Of a DNA stretch of 64,000 nucleotides, positions 50,784 to 58,791 are shown piece by piece. The number at the start of each line of letters is the position of its first letter. The first letter of the stretch is position 1. The notes beneath the pieces were generated by a model. That model searched no databases. It was not told the DNA's origin and saw only the letters and a list, made by a program, of their open reading frames with translations. The DNA comes from an uncultured Clostridiaceae bacterium. Lineage in GTDB: Bacteria > Bacillota > Clostridia > Lachnospirales > Lachnospiraceae. The DNA lies in contig CABSIM010000002.1 in NCBI GenBank assembly GCA_902477765.1, positions 1 through 64,000 on the forward strand. The letters are read 5' to 3'. The position numbers were made by a program, and so were the translations under genes.

Positions 50784-50789
50784 TATAAT
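50784..50789 (+). promoter_or_regulatory. -10 box of the LysR promoter
   Basis: TATAAT 30 bases before the ATG. The -35 position (TTCCGG, 50761-50766) is poor. TCCGGAAAA occurs twice just upstream. Confidence 0.5.
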
Positions 50790-50818
50790 CAGACAAACTT
50801 GCAGGGAGGAGCGGGAAC

Positions 50819-51778
50819 ATGAATCTGAAAGAGCAGCAATATATCTGTACCATTGCAGAATGCGGAAGCATCACACGGGCGGCAGAAAAACTTTTTATTA
50901 CCCAGCCGGCTCTGAGCCTGTATGTCAACAACATTGAAAGGGTTCTGGATGTGAAGCTTTTTGACCGGACGGACAAACAGTTTCTGCTGACTGCCGCCGG
51001 TGAACTGTATGTGGAAAAAGCCAGAAGAATGCTGGAGCTGCAGAGTGAGTTTGAGGCGGGACTGTCGGACCTGAAAAATCATGTGGACGGAGAATTCAGC
51101 ATCGGTGTTCAGCTGCGGAGGGCGCCGCTGCTTCTCCCTCCGGTGATGATGCGGTTTTTCAGGGAATATCCCAACATCAGAATCAAGGTCCGGGAAGGCG
51201 TCAAGGAAGAACTGGAACGGTTTCTCAATGAAAATCAGATCCAGCTTCTGGTGTACAATGCGGAAAGTCCAAGGGAGGATCTGGTCAGTGCCAGGCTTTA
51301 CCGGGACCGGCCGCTTCTGGCGGTGCCCTGCGGCCACCGTCTCAACAGTCTGGCCGAGGAAAGGGCGGGGGAAAAATATCCGAGGCTGGATCTTAAACTC
51401 TGCGCCGGAGAGTTTTTTATTGTGCCCACCAAGCGCCAGAGCCTGCGGTGCTATGTGGACAGGGTGTTCGCGGAAAAACACCTATACATGGGAAACTATA
51501 TGGAGATACGGAATTTTGAGACTGCCATGCAGCTTGTCAATGAGGGGTACGGCCTGGGATTTAACCGGGAACAGTACAGAAAAACCATGACTTACCTGAA
51601 AAATATCCGGTATTACAGCTTTACGGATGACAGCGCGGAAAGAAACTGCGTCTATGCAGGATACAGAAAGCGCAGAGATACACCGGAGTATATTCACAGA
51701 TTTATTGAACTGCTGGCGGAACGGGGAAGGGAACTGGAAGATATGGACCAGGCAGAGGTACGTTCGCCTGAAGAATAG
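50819..51778 (+). CDS. LysR-family regulator divergent from the amidohydrolase operon
   Basis: 319 residues. The HTH is at 1-60 (ICTIAECGSITRAAEKLFIT, QPALSLYVNNIERVLDV). The effector domain follows (FSIGVQLRRAPLLLPPVMMRFF, NENQIQLLVYNAE). GGAGG precedes the ATG. The divergent arrangement with the M20/YfcC operon is the classic LysR layout, so that operon is the likely target, with its substrate or product as effector. Confidence 0.92.
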   Translation: MNLKEQQYICTIAECGSITRAAEKLFITQPALSLYVNNIERVLDVKLFDRTDKQFLLTAAGELYVEKARRMLELQSEFEAGLSDLKNHVDGEFSIGVQLRRAPLLLPPVMMRFFREYPNIRIKVREGVKEELERFLNENQIQLLVYNAESPREDLVSARLYRDRPLLAVPCGHRLNSLAEERAGEKYPRLDLKLCAGEFFIVPTKRQSLRCYVDRVFAEKHLYMGNYMEIRNFETAMQLVNEGYGLGFNREQYRKTMTYLKNIRYYSFTDDSAERNCVYAGYRKRRDTPEYIHRFIELLAERGRELEDMDQAEVRSPEE

Positions 51779-51807
51779 AAGGGAAAGAGAAAGAGAGAGG
51801 CTGTGCG

Positions 51808-51839
51808 GTCCCGGGACATGATGTCCCGGGACTTTTTTT
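51808..51839 (+). terminator. Intrinsic terminator of the LysR gene
   Basis: GTCCCGGGACAT (51808-51819) and ATGTCCCGGGAC (51821-51832) are perfectly complementary, followed by TTTTTTT. Confidence 0.9.
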
Positions 51840-51843
51840 CTGT

Positions 51844-51870
51844 CATAAACCTGTCCCGGGGTCATATATT
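51844..51870 (+). promoter_or_regulatory. Candidate sigma-E promoter of spoIIIA
   Basis: CATATATT (51863-51870) fits the sigma-E -10 pattern CATAnnnT. ATA at 51845-51847 could be the -35 core, with 15 bases between. In Bacillus the spoIIIA operon is sigma-E dependent. The spacing is about one base short of usual. Confidence 0.45.
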
Positions 51871-51891
51871 GAGGTAAAGGAGCGTGGGACA

Positions 51892-53091
51892 ATGGAAATA
51901 TCACAGCTGCAGGAACTGTTTCCGGGCGCTTCCCCGGAGTGGGAACGGGTACAGGAAATCCGAGTCAGAGCCGGCCGGCCGGTGCTGTTTTATCTGGACG
52001 GCACCGAGTATCTTCTGGACAGGGCGGGGCAGCTTCAGGAGGCCGGAAAAGGAAGCCAGGGTCCGGAACAGTGGCTGACGGCAGACAGAAAAATGATCCG
52101 GGATATTCTGGAAATGGCTTCGGAGCATTCCCTTTATGCCTATGAGGAAGAGATCCGGCAGGGATTTCTCACTATGGAAGGGGGACACCGGGTGGGCATA
52201 TCCGGAAAAGCGGTTCTGGAAGACGGCAGGGTACGGACCATACGGGACATCTCCGGACTGAATCTCCGGCTGGCCCATGAGAAAAAAGGATGTGCGGATT
52301 CTGTGATGCCGTGGATGTTCAGGAACGGAGAACTTCTGAATACACTTCTGATTTCTCCGCCGGGTGCCGGAAAAACCACCATGCTGAGGGATATGATCCG
52401 CCAGGTGTCTGACGGTACGGTCTGGGCGCCGGGGTGCAGCGTATCCGTGGTGGACGAGCGGTCGGAAATTGCGGCCTGTGTTCAGGGCATGGCCCAGTGC
52501 GACCTGGGAATGCGCACGGATGTGATGGACGGCTGTCCCAAGGACAGAGGCATGCTGATGATGATCCGTGCCATGGGGCCCAGGGCGGCGGCAGTGGATG
52601 AGATCGGCACCAGGGAAGATCTGGATGCCATGAGATATGTGATGAACTGCGGGTGCAGGATTCTGGCCACGGTCCACGGCAGTTCCGTGGAAGACCTGCT
52701 GCACAAGCCGGTGCTGGCGGAAATGGTGAGAGATGCCATGTTTGACCGGTATGTGGTTCTGGGGAGAATCCCGTATCCGGGTACTGTGACGGGAATCTAT
52801 GATGAAGCGTTAAAGGAGCTGAAGGCCAATGAAGTATCTGGGAATCGGGATCATGGCGGTATCTCTGGCAGGGGCCGGTTTCCTGGCTGCCGACCGCTGG
52901 CGGGAGCGGCTGGAGATTCTGCTGCTGCTGCGAAGGATGGTGTACTGCCTGAAGGGGGAGATCCTGTACGCCGGCTATACCCTGCCGGAGGCCCTGGCGC
53001 AGGCGGGAAACCGCTTCGCGGGAGAGAGGAACGGGGTGCTCCGGGAGCCGCCCGCGTTTTTTCTGCGGGTCAGCAGCCGGACGGAAGCTGA
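51892..53091 (+). CDS. spoIIIAA: Stage III sporulation protein AA, with an unusual C-terminal extension
   Basis: 399 residues as read. The conserved ATPase core fills about 1-312: Walker A with K161 in SPPGAGKTTMLRD, then VVDERSEIAAC, AVDEIGTREDLDA and ATVHGSSVEDL. It powers or assembles the SpoIIIA-SpoIIQ channel between mother cell and forespore. Homology fades after GIYDEALKEL (near 52815). The remaining 88 codons overlap spoIIIAB in another frame and give a Gly/Ala/Pro/Arg-rich tail typical of out-of-frame reading. A stop in the ATGA at 52829-52832 is missed because of frame. Confidence 0.85.
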   Translation: MEISQLQELFPGASPEWERVQEIRVRAGRPVLFYLDGTEYLLDRAGQLQEAGKGSQGPEQWLTADRKMIRDILEMASEHSLYAYEEEIRQGFLTMEGGHRVGISGKAVLEDGRVRTIRDISGLNLRLAHEKKGCADSVMPWMFRNGELLNTLLISPPGAGKTTMLRDMIRQVSDGTVWAPGCSVSVVDERSEIAACVQGMAQCDLGMRTDVMDGCPKDRGMLMMIRAMGPRAAAVDEIGTREDLDAMRYVMNCGCRILATVHGSSVEDLLHKPVLAEMVRDAMFDRYVVLGRIPYPGTVTGIYDEALKELKANEVSGNRDHGGISGRGRFPGCRPLAGAAGDSAAAAKDGVLPEGGDPVRRLYPAGGPGAGGKPLRGREERGAPGAARVFSAGQQPDGS

Positions 53092-53365
53092 GCGGGGGAC
53101 TCCGTTTTTTTCAGTCTGGAAAGAAGAAATGGAGAAATTCCCCCGGGATTTTCCCATGGACCGGGCGGACAGGCAGGCACTCTGTACGTTGGGGGAGAAT
53201 CTGGGATATGCGGACCGGGACAGGCAGGAAAAGATGTTTTTGCTGTATCTGGAGCAGCTGGAAGATTCCATAGACAGCCTGAAGAAGGAACTGGCCGTAA
53301 GGACCAGGCTTTACCGGAGCCTGGGGGCTGCGGCGGGACTGTTTCTGGCGGTAATCATGATGTAA
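52829..53365 (+). CDS. spoIIIAB: Stage III sporulation protein AB
   Basis: 178 residues. An N-terminal membrane helix (about 4-20), then a helical domain (WRERLEILLLLRRMVYCLKGEI) and a second hydrophobic segment at the C-terminus. It has the SpoIIIAB size and layout, related to a type II secretion F-domain. It is part of the mother-cell membrane complex. It lies 10 bases before spoIIIAC. Confidence 0.92.
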   Translation: MKYLGIGIMAVSLAGAGFLAADRWRERLEILLLLRRMVYCLKGEILYAGYTLPEALAQAGNRFAGERNGVLREPPAFFLRVSSRTEAERGTPFFSVWKEEMEKFPRDFPMDRADRQALCTLGENLGYADRDRQEKMFLLYLEQLEDSIDSLKKELAVRTRLYRSLGAAAGLFLAVIMM

Positions 53366-53375
53366 GGAGGAAGGC

Positions 53376-53570
53376 ATGGGGGTAAACCTGATTTTTAAAA
53401 TAGCGGCGGTGGGGATTCTGGTATCGGTCATCTGCCAGGTCCTGAAGCACAGCGGACGGGAAGACCAGGCCTTTCTTACGAGTCTGGCCGGGCTGGTTCT
53501 GGTTCTGTTCTGGATTGTTCCATATATTTATGAACTGTTTGAGACCATCAGAACCTTGTTTGCCCTGTGA
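53376..53570 (+). CDS. spoIIIAC: Stage III sporulation protein AC
   Basis: 64 residues with two membrane helices (about 2-22 and 35-55: LVLFWIVPYIYELFETIRTL). The size and position are exact for SpoIIIAC, a small membrane component of the feeding-tube complex. AAGGAGG precedes the ATG. Confidence 0.93.
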   Translation: MGVNLIFKIAAVGILVSVICQVLKHSGREDQAFLTSLAGLVLVLFWIVPYIYELFETIRTLFAL

Positions 53571-53585
53571 GAGGAGGCGGGAGAC

Positions 53586-53972
53586 ATGACCATTATCCAG
53601 ACTGCCGTCATGGCGATCACCGCGGTGATCCTGGCGGTACAGATCAGGCCGCTGAAGGCGGAGTATTCTGTATACATGATTCTGGGAGCCGCCCTGATCA
53701 TCGGATTTCTCGGCGTATCCAGACTGGAAATGATTCTGGATACGGCAAGAGAACTGGGATCCTATCTTCATGTACAGAATATCTATCTGGGCACGCTTCT
53801 GAAAATGGTGGGCATCACCTATATTGCGGAATTTGCCTCCGGCATCTGCAGGGACGCCGGCTTTTCCGCCCTGGGAACCCAGATCCAGATGTTCGGGAAA
53901 CTGTCGATTCTGGCAGTCAGCTCTCCGGTACTGCTGGCATTGATGGAGACCCTGAAGGTGTTCATGGAATGA
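53586..53972 (+). CDS. spoIIIAD: Stage III sporulation protein AD
   Basis: 128 residues with about four membrane helices. YLGTLLKMVGITYIAEFASGI and FGKLSILAVSSPVLLALMET are family-like. AGGAGGCGGGAGAC precedes the ATG, and its stop overlaps spoIIIAE (ATGA). Confidence 0.93.
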   Translation: MTIIQTAVMAITAVILAVQIRPLKAEYSVYMILGAALIIGFLGVSRLEMILDTARELGSYLHVQNIYLGTLLKMVGITYIAEFASGICRDAGFSALGTQIQMFGKLSILAVSSPVLLALMETLKVFME

Positions 53973-55189
53973 AGGGAAAAGGACTTATGCTTCTTGCGGC
54001 CGTCATGGTTCTGGTCTGGTGTCTGGCAGGCCCCATGACGGTTCCGGGAGCGGAAAAATGGAATCTGCAGGAGAAAACGGGAGAAACCGCGGAGGCAGCA
54101 GCGGAGACAGCAGAGGATCTGTACCGGTTCAGCCCGGAAGCGTTTGATATTTCCGGGATACAGGAGTTCCTTGACCGGATATCCGGAGGAACCGGAACGG
54201 ATCTGTCGTTTTCAGAGCTGATGACACAGCTGGCACAGGGACAGGCGGAAGAGGCGGCTGCGGGAATGTTCCGGTATGTGCGGGACGCGCTTTTTTCCGA
54301 AGTGGAACAGAACCTGGGCCTCATGGGAAAGATTGCGGTGCTGGCACTGATCGGCGCGGTGTTTTCCAACTTTTCCGGGATCTTCGGTTCCGGGCATGTG
54401 TCGGAAACAGGATTTTATGTGGTATATCTGCTGACCATGACGCTGCTGGCTGCCAGTTTTTTTGCCAGCGTCCGTATAGCGGATCAGATTCTTGAGGATA
54501 TTCTGGGATTCATGAAGGTGCTGCTTCCGGCATATTTCATGGCAGTGGCCATGACCGGAGGCGCCGTGACATCCTCGGCCATGTGTACGGTGACGTTCGG
54601 TGCCATCGGACTGGTCCAGATGGTGTTTTCGGAATTCCTGATTCCCATGACAAAGGTGTATATGATGATGATTCTGGCAGGAAATCTGTATAAAGAGGAT
54701 ATGATTTCCCGTCTGACGGCCCTGCTGAGACAGATGATCCTCTGGACCATGAAAACCATGGTGGGACTGATTCTGGGGTTTCATCTGATCCAGGGCCTGG
54801 TGCTTCCTCAGGCGGATGCACTGAAAAATGCATCTCTGATGCGCGCGGTCCAGGTGATTCCCGGGGTGGGTGCCGGAGCAGGAGCCGTATCCCAGATTCT
54901 CATGGGGTCCGGGATTCTCATCAAAAATACGGCCGGAGCGGCTGCGGTTCTCATTATGGCTTTTCTGGCTGCGGTGCCGGTGATTAAGCTGACGGCCCTG
55001 ATGGCCCTTTATTACGGGACGGCAGCGGTGATTCAGCCGGTCTGTGACAGGCGGCTGGTGTCCTGCATCTCCCAGGCGGCGGAAGGACACGGACTCCTGC
55101 TGCGGATGGTGGGATATTCCATCGCCCTGTTTTCCCTTACCATTGCGATACTCTGTATTTCCACCAATGCGGCTTATTATGCGGGGTGA
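53969..55189 (+). CDS. spoIIIAE: Stage III sporulation protein AE
   Basis: 406 residues from ATG 53969, overlapping the spoIIIAD stop by 4 bases; the frame is open further upstream but only as shadow. Residues 1-27 form a signal-like segment. A polar domain with FDISGIQEFLDRIS follows, then several membrane helices containing GGAVTSSAMCTVTFGAIGL and VQVIPGVGAGAGAV. It is a polytopic membrane component of the SpoIIIA complex, permease-like in layout. Confidence 0.93.
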   Translation: MKGKGLMLLAAVMVLVWCLAGPMTVPGAEKWNLQEKTGETAEAAAETAEDLYRFSPEAFDISGIQEFLDRISGGTGTDLSFSELMTQLAQGQAEEAAAGMFRYVRDALFSEVEQNLGLMGKIAVLALIGAVFSNFSGIFGSGHVSETGFYVVYLLTMTLLAASFFASVRIADQILEDILGFMKVLLPAYFMAVAMTGGAVTSSAMCTVTFGAIGLVQMVFSEFLIPMTKVYMMMILAGNLYKEDMISRLTALLRQMILWTMKTMVGLILGFHLIQGLVLPQADALKNASLMRAVQVIPGVGAGAGAVSQILMGSGILIKNTAGAAAVLIMAFLAAVPVIKLTALMALYYGTAAVIQPVCDRRLVSCISQAAEGHGLLLRMVGYSIALFSLTIAILCISTNAAYYAG

Positions 55190-55193
55190 AAGG

Positions 55194-55763
55194 ATGGAAT
55201 GGATCAGTGAATGGGTACAGGGACTGGCATTTTATCTGGTGCTTATGACTGTGGTGCTGAACCTGCTGCCCGACAGGAGCTATGAAAAATATCTGAGACT
55301 TTTTACCGGAGTGGTGTTCATTCTTCTGGTATTCCGGCCGTTTGCGGACCTGACGGGCATTGAGGCCAGAATGGCGGGGGCCTTTGAAAGAATCACACTG
55401 CAGAACGATGCAGAGCTTCTTCAGAGAGAAATTGACGGCGCAGTGGATGACAGAATGAAAAAACTGGAAGAGACGTATGTACAGGCGGTGGAAATGGATA
55501 TCGGCACCATGGCGGAGGGCACCGGGGTGGAATTCACGGAGGTCCGCGTGACCCTGAAGGAGGGACAGGACAGCGAAGCGTTCGGTACGCTGGCGTCTGT
55601 AAAGATTACGGCCTCTGTACCGGATGCAGCAGGTCTTTCACGGGAAGAGGAAAGAGAAAAGCGGCTGGAAGCCAACAGGGAAATCGGCCATCTTAGGAAA
55701 AGAATAGGAGAGTATTATGGACTGGAAGAAGGAGATATCAAAATTCAACTGGAAGATGAATAA
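55194..55763 (+). CDS. spoIIIAF: Stage III sporulation protein AF
   Basis: 189 residues from ATG 55194, 4 bases after spoIIIAE; an in-frame ATG at 55179 is a weaker alternative. Two N-terminal membrane helices (WVQGLAFYLVLMTVVLNLL and FTGVVFILLVFRPF) precede a soluble domain with VTLKEGQD. It overlaps spoIIIAG by 47 bases. Confidence 0.9.
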   Translation: MEWISEWVQGLAFYLVLMTVVLNLLPDRSYEKYLRLFTGVVFILLVFRPFADLTGIEARMAGAFERITLQNDAELLQREIDGAVDDRMKKLEETYVQAVEMDIGTMAEGTGVEFTEVRVTLKEGQDSEAFGTLASVKITASVPDAAGLSREEEREKRLEANREIGHLRKRIGEYYGLEEGDIKIQLEDE

Positions 55764-56331
55764 GGAAAAGCTGATTTTTCTGTTCTGCTCCGGTCTCCTG
55801 CTGTTTATTATTTCCATTCCTTCCGGCAAAGGAGACGGAACAGAGAATCTGCCGGCTTCCGGACGGGAACAGGAACGGACCGGAAGCATGGGAGAGGAAC
55901 AGGCCGGAAGGGGTTCTTCGGATACTTCATATGAGGAAGAACTGGAAGAACGGATCGCATCCATTTTAAGCCGGGTGGACGGAGTGGGAGACGTGGATGT
56001 GATGGTGGTGCTGGAGTCCACCGGCGAGAAGGTATTCCGGGTGGATACATCGGTTTCGTCATCCAGATCCGAGGAGGTGTCCCAGGACGGGGAAAACCGG
56101 ATATCCGATCAGAAGGAGACCACGGAAAGCACTGTTCTTGGAGGCAGCGGGACGGATGAAGGGCCGCTGATAGAGAAAGAACGGATGCCGGAAATTTCAG
56201 GCATCATCATAAGCGCAGACGGAGGGGGCAGCGATCTGGTGAAAGCCGAAATTTCAGAGGCCATGGAAGCATTATTCGGCCTGCCTGCACATAAGATAAA
56301 AGTATTAAAGAGGGTGAAAAAAGGAGTCTGA
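55717..56331 (+). CDS. spoIIIAG: Stage III sporulation protein AG
   Basis: 204 residues from ATG 55717, chosen for TAGGAGAG 8 bases upstream; an ATG at 55756 has no comparable site. One membrane helix (about 18-36) is followed by a polar linker. The extracytoplasmic ring-forming domain has LEERIASILSRVDGVGDVDV and a C-terminal ISEAMEALFGLPAHKIKVL. SpoIIIAG forms a large ring in the intermembrane space. Confidence 0.93.
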   Translation: MDWKKEISKFNWKMNKEKLIFLFCSGLLLFIISIPSGKGDGTENLPASGREQERTGSMGEEQAGRGSSDTSYEEELEERIASILSRVDGVGDVDVMVVLESTGEKVFRVDTSVSSSRSEEVSQDGENRISDQKETTESTVLGGSGTDEGPLIEKERMPEISGIIISADGGGSDLVKAEISEAMEALFGLPAHKIKVLKRVKKGV

Positions 56332-56335
56332 TGGA

Positions 56336-57085
56336 ATGAAACGAATATTCAGGAGAAACCAGGTAATTATCACGACGCTGGCAGTCATGATTGCCGCAGC
56401 CGGATATCTCAATTATTCTGCAAAAAAGGAAGTGTCCGGTGCGGAAGTCTACGAGGCAGGCATGATGGAAATTTCCGACGAGGATATCCTGGCGGAAAAT
56501 CAGGCTGAAACAGGAAACGACGACGGAAGTCTGACGGAAATTGCCAGCCTGGACGGCGGTCATGAAGAAGAATTCCAGGAAAACAGCCAGGTTTCGGCAG
56601 TACCGGAAGGCACGGATGCAGAGGAGGGAGAAGCTGCGGCATCTGCGGATCCGGCGGCAGACGGGGAAGCCGGAGAGACCGGAACCGATCAGCCCGGAGA
56701 AGCTGTTCTTACGGGCGGTACCAGTGTTTCCGAGTACATAGCCGGTGTTCAGCTGAACCGGGAACAGGTACGGGCAAAAAACAAAGAAACACTGATGCAG
56801 ATCATTGACAGTGACAAGATTTCAGAGGCGGAAAAACAGACAGCCATCCAGAACATGATTGAACTGACAGAGATTGCGGAAAAGGAAAGTGCCGCCGAGA
56901 CGCTTCTGAAAGCCAAAGGCTTTGTGGATCCGGTGGTCAGCATTACGGACGGCCAGGTGGACGTGGTCATTAATGCAGCATCCATTACGGATCCCCAGAG
57001 GGCCCAGATTGAAGATATTGTGAAGAGAAAAACCGAAATCGGGGCCGACGGAATCGTTATTACGCTGATGGACCTTCAGGAGTAA
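56336..57085 (+). CDS. spoIIIAH: Stage III sporulation protein AH
   Basis: 249 residues. One membrane helix (about 9-22: IITTLAVMIAAAGYLNYS), then a long acidic, low-complexity linker (about 40-135). The ring domain follows (NREQVRAKNKETLMQIIDSD, GFVDPVVSITDGQVDVVI). SpoIIIAH binds forespore SpoIIQ across the septum to build the channel. It is last in the operon; I see no clear terminator after it. Confidence 0.94.
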   Translation: MKRIFRRNQVIITTLAVMIAAAGYLNYSAKKEVSGAEVYEAGMMEISDEDILAENQAETGNDDGSLTEIASLDGGHEEEFQENSQVSAVPEGTDAEEGEAAASADPAADGEAGETGTDQPGEAVLTGGTSVSEYIAGVQLNREQVRAKNKETLMQIIDSDKISEAEKQTAIQNMIELTEIAEKESAAETLLKAKGFVDPVVSITDGQVDVVINAASITDPQRAQIEDIVKRKTEIGADGIVITLMDLQE

Positions 57086-57234
57086 ACGGCATCAGGGAAC
57101 GCGGGCTTCAGAGGGTCTGCGGTCTCCGGAAATTCATGAAAAGCCTATGCAAGCGCCGGTATTTGTGGTATACTTCTAAAATAAGTATGGGAAGAAAAAA
57201 TACTTGAATACGGAATGTGCAGGAGGTAATCATT

Positions 57235-57627
57235 GTGGCAGCGGATACAGAGAGAAGCAATCATAAAGTATACGAAAAAGATAAGATCGGAGAAGTCAGG
57301 ATTGCGGATGAAGTGGTAGCAATCATTGCCGGCCTGGCAGCGACGGAAGTGGAAGGCGTGGATTCCATGGCCGGAAACATCACCAACGAGCTGGTGGGAA
57401 AGCTGGGAATGAAAAATCTTTCCAAAGGCGTCAAGGTGGACGTGACGGAGGAGCATGTGTCGGTGGTGCTGTCCCTGAATCTGAAATACGGTTACAGCAT
57501 TCCTTCCGTATGTGAGACCGTACAGGAAAAAGTAAAGAACGCCATTGAGAATATGACCGGCCTGACTGTGCTGGAGGTCAATATCAAAATTGCCGGTGTG
57601 AACCTGGAAGACAAACAGGATCTGTAA
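57235..57627 (+). CDS. Asp23/Gls24-family protein
   Basis: 130 residues from GTG 57235; the AGGAGG at 57221-57226 lies inside the frame before it and fixes the start. Landmarks of the family are IRIADEVVAIIAGLAATEVEG-like sequence at about 20-40 and GYSIPSVCETVQEKVKNAIE near 85-104. Such proteins are linked to envelope stress or shape functions and are regularly found just upstream of nusB in clostridia, as here. A TATACT -10 lies near 57168 without a good -35. Confidence 0.9.
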   Translation: MAADTERSNHKVYEKDKIGEVRIADEVVAIIAGLAATEVEGVDSMAGNITNELVGKLGMKNLSKGVKVDVTEEHVSVVLSLNLKYGYSIPSVCETVQEKVKNAIENMTGLTVLEVNIKIAGVNLEDKQDL

Positions 57628-57646
57628 TGCCGGCAGAATGAGACAG

Positions 57647-57685
57647 AAAGAGGATGCCGCTTCCGGTGACATCCTCTTTTCTTTT
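57647..57685 (+). terminator. Intrinsic terminator of the asp23-like gene
   Basis: AAAGAGGATG (57647-57656) pairs with CATCCTCTTT, followed by TCTTTTA. Confidence 0.82.
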
Positions 57686-57711
57686 ACGGGACGGAAGACA
57701 GGAGGCAGAAG

Positions 57712-58251
57712 ATGAAAGAAATCAGGGAACGCCGGAGCATCCGGCATTATAAGGAAAAGGAAGTGGAAGACAGTCTGGTGGAACAGCTTCTGGAAAGTGC
57801 CAGACTGGCCCCTTCGGGAAGCAATACCCAGCCCTGGAATTTTGTGGTGGTAAGGAACCGGGAAACCATTGAGAAACTGGCATGGGCCACTCACAGGCAG
57901 AAATGGCTGGCCATGGCTCCGATGCTTCTGGTCTGTGTGGCGGACAGCAGAAGCAGATTTCATGACGATGTGTTCCGGCCGGTGGACGATTATTCCGGTC
58001 TTCCGGAACTGAAGATGATGATACGTGACTGTGCCATCGCCATGGAACATGTGGCACTGGAGGCACAGCATCTGGGGCTTGGGACATGCTTTGCCTGCTG
58101 GTTTGAGCAGAAAGATGTGAGGCCGGTCCTGAATGTGCCGGAAGACTGCTATATCGTGGGCCTCATTGCCGTGGGCTATCCGGATGAAGCTCCGAAGGAG
58201 AGACCCAGAAAGTCTCTGCAGGAAATGGTGAGATATGAAATGTGGCAGTGA
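57712..58251 (+). CDS. Nitroreductase-family protein
   Basis: 179 residues. It begins with the family signature EIRERRSIRHYKEKEVED and continues LLESARLAPSGSNTQPWNFVVV, which contacts FMN. The central DCAIAMEHVALEAQHLGLGTCF and IVGLIAVGYPDEAPKERPRK complete the fold. It is an FMN-dependent NAD(P)H oxidoreductase of unknown substrate. AGGAGG precedes the ATG. It is inserted between the asp23-like gene and nusB and has no evident link to either. Confidence 0.93.
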   Translation: MKEIRERRSIRHYKEKEVEDSLVEQLLESARLAPSGSNTQPWNFVVVRNRETIEKLAWATHRQKWLAMAPMLLVCVADSRSRFHDDVFRPVDDYSGLPELKMMIRDCAIAMEHVALEAQHLGLGTCFACWFEQKDVRPVLNVPEDCYIVGLIAVGYPDEAPKERPRKSLQEMVRYEMWQ

Positions 58252-58266
58252 CCGGGGGGAAAAGGC

Positions 58267-58295
58267 TTGTGAAAACATGCATTTTCATGTATAAT
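58267..58295 (+). promoter_or_regulatory. Sigma-A promoter of the nusB operon
   Basis: TTGTGA (58267-58272), a 17-base spacer and TATAAT (58290-58295). It probably drives nusB through nadK, whose genes are closely spaced or overlapping. Confidence 0.75.
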
Positions 58296-58339
58296 CGAGA
58301 CTTAGATAAGTATGGAGTGAGATAAACGGAGGTAACCCA

Positions 58340-58789
58340 ATGACCAGAAGGGAATTACGGGAGCATTGCTTTAAAATGCTGTTCTGCACGGATTTTTATC
58401 CCCAGGAGGAAAAGGAAGAACAGCTGGAATATTATTTTGAGGCGCCGGAGGAAGTGGCAGCAGGAAAAGACGGCACCGATGAGATCCTCCATCGGGTGGA
58501 ACTCAGGGAAGAAGACAGAAAATACCTGGAAGAACGCGTGGAAAAGATTGTGGAGCGGATCCCGGAGCTGGACAGGCAGATCAACGAGGTTACCGAAGGA
58601 TGGAATACAAAGCGGATCGGACGGGTGGAGCTGACCATTCTCCGTCTGGCCCTTTTTGAGATGAAGGACGATGATTCCATTCCGGAAAAAGTTGCCATCA
58701 ATGAAGCCGTGGAACTGGGCAAGAAATACGGAGGAGATGATTCTCCGTCCTTTATCAACGGCATTCTGGCCAAGTTCGCAAAACAGTAA
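58340..58789 (+). CDS. nusB: Transcription antitermination factor NusB
   Basis: 149 residues. TRRELREHCFKMLF at the start and VAINEAVELGKKYGGDDSPSFINGILAKF at the end (read in parts) are typical. It acts with NusE in antitermination, especially of rRNA operons. CGGAGG precedes the ATG. It ends 2 bases before xseA. Confidence 0.95.
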   Translation: MTRRELREHCFKMLFCTDFYPQEEKEEQLEYYFEAPEEVAAGKDGTDEILHRVELREEDRKYLEERVEKIVERIPELDRQINEVTEGWNTKRIGRVELTILRLALFEMKDDDSIPEKVAINEAVELGKKYGGDDSPSFINGILAKFAKQ

Positions 58790-58791
58790 CC

